Under the pieces are notes generated by a model. It was not told the origin of the DNA, did no database searches, and saw only the letters and a list, made by a program, of their open reading frames with translations. Of a stretch of DNA of 64,000 bases, positions 40,462 to 52,315 are shown one piece after another; the stretch's first letter is position 1; the number at the start of each line of letters is the position of its first letter. The translations under genes were made by a program, and so were the position numbers. Location: NCBI GenBank assembly GCA_024516035.1, contig CM044965.1, positions 1,641,269 to 1,705,268 of the forward strand, read 5' to 3'. This stretch comes from Bactericera cockerelli. Lineage: Eukaryota; Arthropoda; Insecta; Hemiptera; Triozidae.

Positions 40462-40622
40462 CACATCTCTGTTTATAGTACTCTAGCGGGACACTGGTCT
40501 TAGCCAGACAATGTGGCATGAATCTGTATGAGATTGAAAGGGTTGTGCGAATATTAGCATGTCAAAGTAAGGAGACGTTGCTTATTATAATTTCATGTGA
40601 TACCCTGTACAATCTGTACATA

Positions 40623-40722
40623 NNNNNNNNNNNNNNNNNNNNNNNNNNNNNNNNNNNNNNNNNNNNNNNNNNNNNNNNNNNNNNNNNNNNNNNNNNNNNN
40701 NNNNNNNNNNNNNNNNNNNNNN
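40623..40722. other. Assembly gap (100 N)
   Basis: A run of 100 N. The real length is unknown, and missing exons could lie here. Confidence 1.
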
Positions 40723-40896
40723 TTGGACTAAACAGTCCTTTTTTTTTTCTAGAAGTATAAAAAAAAAGTCTCATTTATCGGTTTACTTTTACATACATAC
40801 AGGTATACACACGTCATACAATAGTTAAATAACATAACAATGTAGGAACGAGCTATCTCTTGACATTTTGTTATTCTCATCTCTCTTTCTCCAGAA

Positions 40897-41100
40897 GTCA
40901 CCGTGGCAGAGTGAGTTAGCGCGCTAGGCATTGCACGCACGGTGATCTGGGTTCGATCCCCAGCGGGGATTTTTCTGCTCTGTTCTTGGGTGTTCCGGGT
41001 CCACTCATACCTCGTGAGGAAAAATGAGTAGCTGCTTTAATGTGAGCAGTGACCAGTGGCGGAATTATAGGCAAAAATAAGATATTGGGATATTAATGAT
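40897..41100 (+). mobile_element. tRNA-derived SINE (caccgtggcagagtg family), full
   Basis: gtcaccgtggcagagtgagt (A box), gatctgggttcgatccccag (B box), then ctcgtgaggaaaaatgagta and gaccagtggcggaattatag. Confidence 0.9.
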
Positions 41101-41154
41101 ATGGAAAAGTCCTATAATTCTGCTCTACCCACTAAAATTGTGATATTTATTTTT

Positions 41155-41187
41155 ATCTCTCTTTCTCCAATGCCTCCAATCATCCTC

Positions 41188-41239
<52 letters not shown>

Positions 41240-41340
41240 CTCTCTCGCTCTCTCTTTCTCTCCCTCTCTCTCTCTTCATCTCTCTCTTTCTCCCTCCCTC
41301 TCTCTCTCTATCTCTCTCTCTCTCTCTCTCTCTCCCTCCC
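41155..41340. repeat. (CT)n tract
   Basis: About 180 bases of CT/TC with rare CG or TTT interruptions. Confidence 0.97.
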
Positions 41341-41454
41341 ACATATCTTCAAGGCTCAAGAAGGGTATCTTAAAGTCATTTGTCACGCGCTGTCATTGAG
41401 GAAAAGGATCCCTTTAGAAGAAAAAAGGAGAGTTTTTTCTTCTAAATTTTCTCA

Positions 41455-41700
41455 AATTCTCTCTTCCCTACCTATATCTTTGTCCTTCTCTCTTCTCTCT
41501 CTCTCTCTCTCTCTCGCCCTTTCTTTCTCCCTCTCCCTTAGATCACTCTTATTCTCTTTTCTCTAATAATAATAATTACCTCTCTTTCTCTTATTACCCT
41601 TCTTACATTATTTTCTCTCTCGTCTCTCTTTCTATCTCTCTCTCTCTCTCTCCCTCTCTCCCCTTTTCTCTCACTCCCTTGCCCTCTGAACCCCCCCCCC
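41455..41700. repeat. Degenerate (CT)n and C-run tract
   Basis: Pyrimidine-only stretches with short A/G breaks, ending in a run of 13 C near 41688-41701. Confidence 0.9.
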
Positions 41701-41794
41701 CTGTATTTTATTTCTCTCTACCTCCTATTCATTCCTCCCTCTCCCTCACCTATTTTCCTTCTACTCACCTTACTCCCCCCTGACTCCCCTGACT

Positions 41795-41945
41795 CCCCCC
41801 AACTCCCCCCCCCACCCGTGAATGCTCTCCAAATATAATTTAAAGCCCAAAAGCGGGGCCTGACCCCCCCCCCCCCGTGGTCTGACACCCCCCCCCCCGG
41901 GGTCTGACACCCCCCCCCCCCCGGGGCCTGAAACCCCCCCCCAGA
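41795..41945 (-). repeat. Poly-C runs with G-quadruplex potential on the minus strand
   Basis: Runs of 9-15 C alternate with tctgacac/cctgaaa spacers (ccccgtggtctgacac, ccccggggtctgacac, ccggggcctgaaac) about every 26-28 bases. The minus strand thus has four or more long G runs separated by short loops. Confidence 0.9.
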
Positions 41946-42419
41946 ACCTAGGGAGGTTCTCCAATAAATCACCCTCCTGATTTATGTCCCAGGGTCTTTG
42001 CGTAAAATGCTGCGTGCGTACGTACGGCTTTCTATTCAAACGTTCACGTGCCCAAGTCAGGCGGGGGAGGTGGGACAAACATTTGTGGCAAGCTTCGTAG
42101 GTAGAAATGAATTAATGGCGGGAAAATTCTCGAATGCCTCGAGAATTTTAAAACGAGAAACTAATTTATATTTACCTTTTTTTTTTACCTTGTCCCGTTT
42201 TTTTTCACGGAATATATTATGTGGGTTTCTTGTACTTTTAGTTTTTTGTTTATATGTAAGTAGTTGTAATGTATAAACATATGTTACGGTAAAGGTACAT
42301 AAGGCAGTAATTGTATACAATTACCGGTAATTGTACACATTTACTTTGGTATAATTAAGAAATTATCTGAAAAAATATTCTATTTCCTACTTTTACCGGT
42401 AAAAGTAAACAATCGCCAG

Positions 42420-42500
42420 AGGAGCTTGGTGAAAGTAGACAGTGTAATCCGGAGGTCGCGGGTTCGAAACCCAGACAGGACATGAGATGTTATTTTTTCA
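42420..42500 (+). mobile_element. tRNA-SINE fragment
   Basis: gtaatccggaggtcgcgggt, tcgaaacccagacaggacat and gagatgttat match the B-box half of the ggtagcttagtgg family. Confidence 0.65.
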
Positions 42501-42659
42501 TGTTTTTTACGAAATATTATCTTCTTTTATAGCTAAGTGGTCGCTTGATCGCTTCTTACATTTAATAATAATAATAATAGAAAATCTTATAAGGGCAAAG
42601 TTTTATAAGTAAAGCTATTAAGCCCAGAATTACATTTTCCCTGTAATTGGTCAAGGCGT

Positions 42660-42725
42660 CCGACAGGTAATCCGGAGGTCGCGGGTTCGAAACCCAGCCA
42701 GGATATGAGAAGTTATCCTCCCATA
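42660..42725 (+). mobile_element. tRNA-SINE fragment
   Basis: Same half-head (aatccggaggtcgcgggttc, gaaacccagccaggatatga) followed by gttatcctccca. Confidence 0.65.
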
Positions 42726-42950
42726 TATTCAATTCAATTCAATTCTCTTTCTCTCCCTCTCTCTCTACTTCTCTCTCCGTCTGTCTCACCCACTCTCCTT
42801 CTCTCTTTCTCTCCCTCCCTTCCACTTTTCCTATCTTTCTGACATAGACCCTACTTCTCTATCTCACCATTTTCTCTACTCCACATTTTACCTCCTTACC
42901 CTTCTCTTTCTCTCTTTCTAATATTTATCTCTCTTTATTCTTAAAGAGCT
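42725..42950. repeat. (AATTC)n and pyrimidine tract
   Basis: attcaattcaattcaattc followed by CT-rich sequence with interruptions. Confidence 0.85.
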
Positions 42951-43900
42951 CCCCCTCCTAATTTCCCTCCCTTATATTTCAAACAGAAGTGTGTGTCCCG
43001 ATTCACTAGTGTAAAATAAACAGACCCTCCCTTGCCCCACCGCCCACGTGTGTAAAGATGCAAAGAGAATAGATGTTTTGGGTGAAGCAGAAGGGGATGG
43101 AGTGGTGGCGGATAGAGTTCTTTTTGGGTAGAGAATTTTTTGGGTGAGAAAAAGGGATAGGGGGAGTATATATAGATGTGTTGAGTGAGAGGGAGAGAAC
43201 ACAAGAGCGGCGCCTATTCTAATGAGGTCCCATTTTTGTAGCATTTTTTTCTGACTTTCTTCAAGTTAACTTTGACAGTTCTGCCATTTCTGTCTCTCTC
43301 CCTCCCTCCTCCTCCTCCCATTTTCTCTCTCTCCGTTCTCCACCCCCACTTTCTCACCCTCCCTCCCTTTTTTTATGTTTGGGTGAAGACAATTTTTTTT
43401 ATTTCTTTTTTTTTACAGATTTTAAACATATTCAGAAATTTGTCGAATTTTTTTCCTTGAACCAATTATATACATACATAATTATAGTCCACTAGTCCAC
43501 ACTATAGATATGCATATGAATATCTCGTTTACAAAGTTCGTTTTAAAAAAAACGGTGTTCCACTTTTGCAAAACCGACATTGTGTCTTCTGGTTCTCGCA
43601 GTATTTATTTTTAAACAAGATAACATAAAAAAGTCAATACTGTCTCGTTGACTCCCCCACAACACTACAACTAGCAACTCCATTTGTAATTTTGTGATAT
43701 GGGATTTCTGTTGTTTTTTTGGCAAAGTGCCTTGCTGAGGTTCAGGCACAGAGTTGAAGTATCGACAGAAAATAGGATGCTGCGTCTCTTCATGGCGCTA
43801 CAGAAAAAAAAACTTTTTTAATTTCTATCTTTTTTAAAAGTATAAAATAAAAAATAAATCTTATTATGAAGTCTTATAACTTTTCAGTCTTTTTTGAAAA
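42951..43900. other. Non-coding, mixed pyrimidine/purine stretches
   Basis: Alternating purine-rich (43070-43200) and pyrimidine-rich (43290-43370) sequence. No splice-bounded exon or recognised element. Confidence 0.45.
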
Positions 43901-43904
43901 TCTG

Positions 43905-44090
43905 AAGTTTAGTAACGTCCAGCAAGGTGAAGATATCGTGATGCTGGCTTTCTGGCCGAAGCAAGGCAGGGTGAGGTTAATGTAGGTAGCATGTTTGTGA
44001 GTTACCTACGAATGGAGAGTAACATCCCCATCGTGTTATGACCATGCAGTTTGCAGTTGAAAGCAACGTTGAAAAAAAACTTAAGAATAT
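43905..44090 (+). mobile_element. 5S-SINE, 5'-truncated
   Basis: tttagtaacgtccagcaagg, gatgctggctttctggccga, tgagttacctacgaatggag and gttatgaccatgcagtt, followed by an A-run. Confidence 0.7.
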
Positions 44091-44464
44091 CTAATGTATG
44101 TACAAAATATCTGAATAAAGTTCGAAAATAAATAAGACCTTCTTTAGACTGCTGAAATAGAGGGACTTCTGGTTCTACCGTGTCCCCAGCACTACCAAAT
44201 TGAAATGGGCGTAGCGTCCTAGTTGTTTGAGCACGAAATTTGGGGTTTGCTGCACAAAATTAGCACAAAATACCCATGTGAAAAAAATATTACGTTTCAA
44301 AGGTGGTGGTGCTGGCGAAATGTAGCCATTTCTTAGCCTTACCTCGGTAGTATAGAGAAGGTAATTTCTATTCTATTCTATTCCAGCATCTGTTATTTTC
44401 GATTTCTGAACCAGAGTTCATATCGATACTGCTGTGAAATTTCAGCTCTTTCCGTGGCCTCGGA

Positions 44465-44615
44465 ATTTCAGTGGTGGCGTGGAGTGGCGCTCTGGCTTGC
44501 AGGGACCTGGGTTCCATTCAGCTCTGTACTTGGATGTCTGGGGTCCACTCATACCTCGTGAGGAAAAATTAGTGTCTTTTTGTATGAATAGCGAACAGTG
44601 GCGAGATTAAAAGAT
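44465..44615 (+). mobile_element. tRNA-SINE (caccgtggcag family), partial
   Basis: ttcagctctgtacttggatg, gtctggggtccactcatacc, tcgtgaggaaaaattagtgt and gaacagtggcgagattaa. The head is decayed. Confidence 0.7.
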
Positions 44616-44674
44616 GGATTAATATAGTGCATATTGCTGTTGGAAAAAAAATGAAATTTGGAGATTTGTAATTT

Positions 44675-44935
44675 CTCTCTCTCTCTCTCCCTCTTCTCTC
44701 CCTCTCTTACTCTTTCACTTTCTCTCTCTTTTTCTCTTTCCCCTCTCTCTCTCTTTTTTCTCTCTCTCTCTTTCTCTTTTTCTCTTTCTATTTTTCTCTT
44801 TCTCTCTTACTCTTTCTCTCTCTCTATCTCTTTTTCCATCTTTCTCTCTCTTTCACTTTCTCTCTCTCTCTTACTCTGTCTCTCTCTTCATCTCTCTCTC
44901 TCTTTCTCTCTATCTCTCTCTCTCTCAATCTCCCC
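44675..44935. repeat. (CT)n tract
   Basis: About 260 bases of CT/TTC with few interruptions. Confidence 0.96.
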
Positions 44936-45079
44936 CCCCTTAATTACTGTCAGGCAATTTGTTGCAATTTTCCAGTCTACGAGGTAAAAAAAAACTTTCC
45001 CTTTCAGTCCTTCATCGCCTGTCTCGACAGTTCTACCTCGACCTGTGAATGTTATTACCTACTATTACCTCTGCCTGGG

Positions 45080-45600
45080 AAGTAAGAATGATGCGGAGGG
45101 AAATTTTATGATGAAAAGGGAATTTTTTGAGATGAAGAGAGGGAAATATTGTGATAGGGAGGTATGAAGCTTTGGAAGGGAATGTTTCGATAGAGAGGAA
45201 AAAGTTAGGAGAGGGAGAGGAATATTACAATTGAGAGGGAATTATTAGGATAGTGAGGTAATTATTAGGACGGTGAGGGAAATATTATAATAGAGAGGGA
45301 ATAATTAGGAAAGTCAGGGAAATATTATAATAGAGAAGGAATAATATTCGAGAGGGAATTATTAGGATAGTGAGGGCAATATTACAATAGAGAGGGAATT
45401 ATTAGGAGAGTGAGGGAAATATTATAATAGAGAGGGAATTATTAGGAGAGTGAGGGAAATAATATAACAGAGAGGGAAACATTGACTTAGGAATTTAAGA
45501 AGGGAAATGTGTAATGTAGATAGAAAGGTAAGAGTTAGGACAGAGAGAGGGAATATTGCGTTAGGAAGGTAATATGACAGAGAAGAAAGTATGATATTAA
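45080..45600. repeat. Purine-rich tandem repeat of about 40 bp
   Basis: Units of gagagggaattattaggata and gtgagggaaatattataata recur about nine times with drift. The strand is almost free of C. Confidence 0.85.
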
Positions 45601-45869
45601 GCCCAGACGATTACACTTTTCTATACCTCGCAGCCATTCCCCCACTCGTTATATTCCCTTGGTTTTTTACCTTCGTCAAAGGCGGCTAGTTTCGAGAGAG
45701 TTATTATTATCATTGTTCTCTGTAGTCAGAAGTGACTAGCGTCTTAACGACTTGCATTACATCAATAAGGTTTCTTTTTACGTTTAAGAAAACCTTCACA
45801 TGAGCATAATAACGTCAATGTTTTAAATTACATTAAACTTGATATTTATGTATCTAATATTTGCTTAAC

Positions 45870-46000
45870 GCTCAAAGTATTTTCTACCACCTAACCCTCA
45901 AAGTCTTATTATTATGTCACAAACTCAAATTAATGAGGAAAATTCATGCACTGGATGGGATTATTTACAATTGTTGAGGGTAGCGCAGCATTGCTAAGAG
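45870..46000 (-). mobile_element. tRNA-SINE (tgcactggtagtcaag family), reverse fragment
   Basis: gctcaaagtattttctacca, cctaaccctcaaagtcttat and aattcatgcactggatggga match the body and the head edge of copies at 55215, 57985 and 62480. Confidence 0.7.
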
Positions 46001-46334
46001 CCTCATTAACTTTTAAGAGACCCAACACATGCTTGCGCACTTCGGGTATCTTCTACTGCAATTTAACTAACGAAAAACAATTTTAGGTATTTTATCTATC
46101 CATATAATATTATTTTATTTAATTTATCTTTCTGTGCTTGTTAATTGTTATATATTACTCTGGCAATAATGCCACTGGTCCGTTACGCATAAAAAGGAAC
46201 AACTTATTTTTCATCACGAGGTGTAGATAATTACATATTATATTTCTGTTTTTCTAAAGATGATGTTATTAAAGTTATCTGTGATAAAAGTTTCACGAGC
46301 CACTGTTAAACTTCTTCAAAATATGCTGAGGGTG

Positions 46335-46337
<3 letters not shown>

Positions 46338-46378
<41 letters not shown>

Positions 46379-46510
46379 CTCCCCTCTCTCTCCTCTCTCT
46401 CTCCCTTTCTCCCTCCCTCTCTCTCCCTCTCTCACTCTCTCACTCTCTCCCTCTCTCTCTCTCCTTCTCTCTCTCTCCCTCCCTCTCTCCCTTCCTCTCT
46501 CTCCCTGTCA
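46338..46510. repeat. (CT)n tract
   Basis: About 170 bases of CT/CCT. Confidence 0.97.
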
Positions 46511-46614
46511 CCCCACCCTCAATAGTACGCAAATTTTTCTTCTTACCACCCGGATAAGAACATTTTTACCCTCTTGAAAGATAGCTTAGAATGCTTAGGT
46601 ACGCGTGCAAGACA

Positions 46615-46770
46615 AGATAGCTAACGCAAGGGAAGCATGCATTGTAGCCTGGAGGCATGTTAAAGCATGCATGGTCTTAATATCATGCATTGTAACCTGG
46701 AGGCATGTTGGAGCATGCATGATCTTAATATCGTGCATTGTAACCTGGAGGCATGTTAGAGCATGTCTTA
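46615..46770. repeat. 54-57-bp repeat, three units
   Basis: gcatgcattgtagcctggag, gcatgttaaagcatgcatgg and tcttaatatc recur about three times. gcatgc is itself palindromic, so each unit has paired inverse motifs. Confidence 0.9.
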
Positions 46771-46998
46771 ATATATATCTACTGGACTTTTTTTCCCGCC
46801 ATGCGTTTAGTGTAGGAATATGTTGTATTTATGTGACTAATATCTTAACTTCATACCTATTTTGACTTTGTACCATAAATGATTTAGATGTATACTTACT
46901 TATGTACTTCATTTACATAAGCGGATTCATTTACTCAAGCTGCCCATAATAGATTGAGTGAGGAATTGAATTGAATAAAATTGAATCTTTTTATTTGT

Positions 46999-47880
46999 AC
47001 TTACTTACTTACTTACTTACTTATCCGTGGCTTGGGCCTAGTCGACCAAATGTCTGCTCCACAGCGTGCCTCCATTGATTTCGGTCTTGTGCTCTTTCTT
47101 TCCATGTTCCTGGATCCATTTCCATCATTGTTACATCCATTTCAATATTATCCTGCCATCTTGTTTTCGGTCTTCCTCTTCTTCTGTTTCCTCTGATGTT
47201 CTTGTCATAAATTATTTTGGGAATGCTCTCGTTGTCCATTCGTGCTAAGTGTCCAGCCCAGTTCATTCTTCTACTTTTCATTATTTGTACTATATCTGGG
47301 TACCTGTATCGTTCCTTTATTTCTCTGTTCTTCAATATTCTCCATTGTTGTGATATTGGGTCTTTTATGGGGCCAAAGATTCTTCTCAGAATTTTCCTTT
47401 CAAATACTAGTAGTTTCTGTTCATCTATACTGCGGAAAGTCAATGCTTCACATCCATACAGGACGACAGGCGGATCTTAAAGGTTTTTGACAGGGAGCGT
47501 TTTTTAAATGCTTGGTGAAGACTAAAGAAGGCTCTGTTAGCTGCGTTTATGCGGGCTTGGATTTCTACTTCTTTTATATTACTATTACTGATAAGGCTTC
47601 CTAGATATTTGAAGTTAGGTACTTGCTGGAATGTGTTGTTGTTTACTATGAGAGGGTCAGTATCTTGTCTATTTCTACTCACGCTCAGATATTCAGATTT
47701 GTTTACATTGACTTGCAAGCCGACCTTTTGAGCAATTTTACAGTAGGTATCTGTGATTTGTTTTAAACTTTCTTTAGAGTATGTTATCAATGCTACAATG
47801 CTACATCATCAGCATAGGCCAGTCGATATATTTTATATTCTTCCAGTAGTACTCCATGGTTTTTTTAATATTATCTCCTA
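46999..47880 (-). pseudogene. Non-LTR retrotransposon reverse transcriptase, 3' part
   Basis: Minus strand: a YADD catalytic box (LAYADDVAL at about 47830-47800), a frame break, then GLQVNVNKSEYLSVSR, FKYLGSLISN and ARINAANRAFFSL. After another break comes KLLVFERKILRRIFGP, RMNWAGHLARMDN and RRGRPKTRWQDNIEMD. This is the usual RT-to-C-terminus order of many arthropod LINEs. The 3' end carries (TAAG)n (46999-47024), a microsatellite tail. The 5' part is missing. Confidence 0.85.
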
Positions 47881-48074
47881 AGCTTATGCAAACTTCTGAG
47901 GAAACTTATGCTGTTTTGTATATGATAACGCCTTATTTATTTATACTGCTTGATTAGAACTAATAGAGTTATAGAACAATAAAATTATCATATTCAATTC
48001 AATTCAATACTTCTCTATGAGAGTTATAGTCATGGAAATTAAATATGTAGAGAAAGATTTTTTTGCATTAAAAA

Positions 48075-48660
48075 AAGGTAAAATAAGAGAGACAGGGAGG
48101 GAGAGAGAGAGAAGGAGAAGGAGGGAGAAAGGGAGGAAGAGAGAGAAGGAAGGAGAGAGAGGGAGGGAGAGACAGAGAGAGAGAAAATGTATTCTAAAGG
48201 AATCGCTAGGCCTCAAGAGAGAGATGGGAGGACAAGTAGAAAGAGAAAATGTTTGTTAAAAGAATCGCTAGGCCTCAAGAGAGAAAAAGAGAGAGTGTGT
48301 GTGCATTCTAAAAGCATTACTTACAGGAGAGAGAGAGAGACAGAGAGAAAGGAAGAGAGAGAGAAGGAGAGAAGATGGAATAGAATGTAATATGTTAGGT
48401 AAGATTGCTAAGATAAAAGATTGGAATTGAATGAAAGGAGTGCCTCTATGTACTTCAGAGATGCCGACAAGAAAATGCCTCTTCAACATGAAAGAGACAG
48501 CAAAGAATGATGAGCGAAAGAGAGAGATGGGAGAGAGAGAGAGCGAAAGATAGCGTTGGGAGAAGAGAGAGAAAATATAGGAAAGACAAAATTTCTGGCA
48601 CAGAGAGAGAGAGAGAGAGATAAAAAGAAGGGCAAAGTAGGAGGGATTATACAGGAGAGT
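48075..48660. repeat. (GA)n-rich region
   Basis: GA/GGA tracts with a repeated unique phrase (gaatcgctaggcctcaagag at about 48198 and 48263). No coding. Confidence 0.9.
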
Positions 48661-48839
48661 GATAGAAAAAGAGATGATACAATATAAATTTAGATGTTTG
48701 TTCTAGTTAGGGCTTTGACTGTGGAGTAATGCTCTAAACCAAAAAAAAACCCCTTTTATGAAACCAGAAAACAACCCATGGAATAAGTAAGGCAATTTTT
48801 TTTTATAAAAGAAAGTTCAAAAACCAAATTAAACGGTCT

Positions 48840-48995
48840 GTGGTTTGTGAGGGATACTTTCCGGTGCGCTCGTGTTGACCCAGCACCTAAATGGGAAGTA
48901 TTGTGTCACTTCTCACCCATCAAAAGGGAGGCATCTACAGTAGCTCCTGTTTCATGGCTACGAAATAAAAACGACTGTGAATCACTTATCTTAAA
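48840..48995 (+). mobile_element. tRNA-SINE (gcgcgcgat family), body only
   Basis: tgtgagggatactttccggt, gcgctcgtgttgacccagca, cctaaatgggaagtattgtg and gtttcatggctacgaaataa match the body after the head at 62036. Confidence 0.75.
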
Positions 48996-49317
48996 AAAAA
49001 AATATATAGGAGAAGCACAAAGATGAGAGAGAGAAAGAAGAAAGAGGGTCCTCATATCTAATACTTATCTCTTGAAAAATCCTTTGAAAGGATTGAAGAA
49101 AAAGGATCTTGAAGTTCCATTCGTGTGTTTCATCTGCTAATGTTGTGTCATTACAACTCGCTATATAGTCTCTTCTCTTGTCATTTATCTGTTATCATTT
49201 CTACTGTGTCTTCTCAGTCTACCTAATCCTTAAATGTGTCACAAACGAGAAGAGAGGAAAGCTGGGTGGGGTTCTTTCATAATAATTTCTTCTCTTCCAC
49301 CCAAAAAGGGCTGGGTG

Positions 49318-49460
49318 GAAGAGATTGCTATAGGCAATAACCCCGCCCTTTAGTTAAGACATATGTATATATTTTGTTTATTTTTTTCCTGTTTATATTA
49401 ATTTTGTCAATTTTCTATTTTAATTTTTACCATATATTATATGTTCTTCTAATAAAGAGT
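49318..49460 (-). repeat. Interspersed repeat with attgc...gcaat hairpin
   Basis: gattgctataggcaataacc and ccgccctttagttaagacat, then T-rich sequence and cttctaataaagag. A further reverse copy lies at 51578. Confidence 0.6.
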
Positions 49461-49555
49461 TTCATAATAATAATAAACTTATGGACGTGTGTGCATACCG
49501 TACCTGTTTAACGCCCTCTAGCATCACTTTAATACCCATCATATTATATTGTCAG

Positions 49556-49760
49556 CCGCCGTGGCGTAACGGTTGTGACCACTGCTTGTAGTCAAGAGAT
49601 TCTGAGTTCCATCACCGGTCGAGCAGGCTTTGCAAACAGAAAATTCTGTTCCCCTAAAATACGTTAATCTGGCATTTCCGGCTCTACCCAGGCTGCGTGA
49701 CGTAGCTCATAGGATTCCCAGCGAATGGAAGGTAAAACCCCCGTAACCAACCAACCTCAA
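49556..49760 (+). mobile_element. tRNA-derived SINE (ccgtggcgtaacgg family)
   Basis: gccgccgtggcgtaacggtt, gagattctgagttccatcac, ttctgttcccctaaaatacg, ctctacccaggctgcgtgac and gaatggaaggtaaaaccccc. It is followed by a caaccaacctcaa segment. Confidence 0.85.
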
Positions 49761-49861
49761 CCATGAGGTTGAACAATGCCGACCCCAAGTAGGATTGGGA
49801 AAAGGCAAAGTGAAAGAAGATTTTGTTGTTTGACTCAATTGTGTGTCACAAATACATAATA

Positions 49862-50120
49862 AGCCAGCGTCGATGGCATGTTGAATACACCGGTTCTCTT
49901 CAGAACATCGAAGTTAAGCGACATCCAGCGAGGTTAGGACTTGGATGGGTGACCATTCAAATTCTAATTCTCGTGACGCTGGCTTTTCCCGGCCCCACTG
50001 AGGCTGGGTGAGGTCAATGTGAGTAGCAGGTTTGTGAGTTTCTGCGAATGGAGGGTAAACCCCCCGTCGTGATATGACCATGGTAGTTGAAAGCGACGTT
50101 AAACCCCACTTAAAAAAAAA
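49862..50120 (+). mobile_element. 5S-rRNA-derived SINE, full length with TSD
   Basis: Nearly the same as 38304-38570. The target-site repeat aaatacataata lies at 49850-49861 and 50121-50132. Confidence 0.93.
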
Positions 50121-50574
50121 AAATACATAATATTATTCCATGATTCGGATTTGAATATCAATATTTACTTTATTGGCGCTAATCTTTCGGCGTCTATCTT
50201 TTAGTTTTAAATTTATGATTTTATTAAGAAAACTTTTTCTTCTATGTTACAGTTAGTTACACACACGTATACTTACCACTATGCTTAGTGATAACACGAA
50301 ACACCTGTAGTACTACTAATTAGAGGTAAGTTCGACATTTTCAATTCTATTCCGTATTTCGTTAACCGTTAATCTGTGAAATGTAAAGGTCAACATAATA
50401 TAAACTCTGTTTCGTGTTAATATAGGCCGGTTGGCTGGCGCTACTTGACGAGCGCTCGCCTTCCGGCGAGATTGATCTTGAATGTTTTGTGTTTGGCACA
50501 TTGCATAAATGTTTAGAGATGTCCGGCGCGCATAAGATCATAATACTATGATGAAAATGATTTAGCACACTCGA

Positions 50575-50635
50575 TCGTCCCGTCGTGATATGACCATGCA
50601 GTTGAAAGCGTCGTGAAATCAAAATGTAAAAAAAA
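50575..50635 (+). mobile_element. SINE 3' tail fragment
   Basis: cccgtcgtgatatgaccatg and cagttgaaagcgtcgtgaaa followed by an A-run. Confidence 0.65.
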
Positions 50636-50877
50636 ACTCGATCGTAATGGCCATCGATTCATTTAAATTTAAAATGTCTGTATTTTGCTGTAATATTTTT
50701 TCTCGATGCTGTCTGTATTCCAAGTTAACACTTTCTATCTTAACAAGAAAAGCTGCAGATACAAGAAGAGATTGGAGTGGGATAAAGTGAAATGCTTACC
50801 TTAGAGAGCTGAAGATTATTCAAATTGAAGAAGTGAGTGCCTGTCTGTTACAAAGGTTTTATAAATAAAAAGTAGAG

Positions 50878-51185
50878 ATGGAAAAAGGAAGGAGGGAGAA
50901 GGAAGAAGGATTCAATGAGAGGCAGGAAGGGAATGTGTTTGAGAGAGATAGAGAGAGGGAGAGAGAGAGAGAGAGAAAAAGAGAGAGAGAGAAAAAAGAG
51001 AGAGAGGAAAAAGAGAGAGATAGAGAGGGGAGAGAGAGAGAGAGAGAAAAGGGGAGAGAGAGAGAGGGGAGGGAGGTAGGGAGTGTGTGAGCGAGAGGGA
51101 GGAAGTAAGGAAGATGGTAAGGCAGTAAGAAATAAAGAGGATAATAGAGAGAAGAAGCACTCAAAGGGGAGAAATAAAAAGAGAA
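50878..51185. repeat. (GA)n-rich tract
   Basis: About 300 bases of GA/GGGA/AAAAG. Confidence 0.95.
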
Positions 51186-51577
51186 AAAGTAAGATACATG
51201 GAAAAAAAAAGTAATGCAAATAAACGATACCAAAGTCGTATAGCTGACATAGAATAGAACAAGATAAATCCAGAAATACTTGAAAAATAAAACAGAAGAT
51301 TATTCAAATTAGAATTCGCGAAAATAGAGAGTGCGAAATTGTTCTTCGCAAGGCGAGATTAGCATAGCTTATCCTGTAAAGGCAGGGTAGTAGTGCTTTT
51401 GGAAAATTGCGAAATAACAATATCTTCGACAGTATCTTATGGTAAGATAGGGAATATTGATTTGGAGATGGAGGAATTTATAGAATAGGGAGATGAGATA
51501 AGAAAAAAAGTTATCATATTAAATATTGTAATCATATATTACTATATTGTATATTATGTACATATACATAACTAAAG

Positions 51578-51760
51578 GGTTGGGTAGAAGAGATTGCCAC
51601 TGGCAATAACCCCGCCCTTTCGGTTGGACATTACTTCATTCTCTTTTTTTTTCAATCTATTTATATTTTCTTTATAATTAAATTTCATTGTATTTTACTG
51701 TACATATTTTTGTCTTACCTAAAAAACATACTATAATAATAACATATATATCTAGCACAA
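51578..51760 (-). repeat. Interspersed repeat with attgcc...ggcaat hairpin
   Basis: gattgccactggcaataacc followed by ccgccctttcggttggacat and T-rich sequence. Confidence 0.6.
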
Positions 51761-51904
51761 CTGGAATTTTGAGTATGTAATTTCATCAAAATATCTAATG
51801 TATGTGTGATTTTTCAAGAAGTGTGTGAAAATAGAAGAAAAACAAGTTATCATATTTGTGTTACCCACTTGATGTCACAATGGCTCAATGTCGCTTTACT
51901 AAAT

Positions 51905-52235
51905 CTTTGCAGAACGAAGAAAAACAGAGAGGGAGTGAGGAATAAGGGAGAGAAAGAGAAAGAGAAACAGAAAGAGAAAGAGATAGAAAAAAGAAAGAGA
52001 AAGAGATCAAAGATTGTGACAGAGAAAGGTGAGAAAATCAGATAAGGGACAAGTAGAAAAGAGAGTATGAGAGAAAGGTGTACAAAAGGAATAAGAGAGG
52101 GGAGAGGGAGATAAAGAGGGAGAGAGAGAGTGTGAGAGTGAGAGAGTGAGAGAGAGAGGTACGGAAGAGATAGGGAGAGAGAGAGAGAGAGAGAACAATA
52201 GATAGGAAAGGAAAGGAAAGGAAGGGATACCAAAC
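51905..52235. repeat. (GA)n-rich tract
   Basis: GA/AAAGAG units, ending in ggaaaggaaaggaaagg. Confidence 0.95.
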
Positions 52236-52315
52236 TGTCAAAATCCAAGCCTCGAGTTTTATTATTATGTACGGAAATAAAATGCTGGGGAGAACAGTAA
52301 TGAAAATTTATGTTC

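Noticed and set aside
41101..41373. Open frames of Ser-Leu repeats (also near 44658, 46260, 50848-51233, 51850, 61232 and 63059)
   Set aside because: They are translations of (CT)n or (GA)n tracts.
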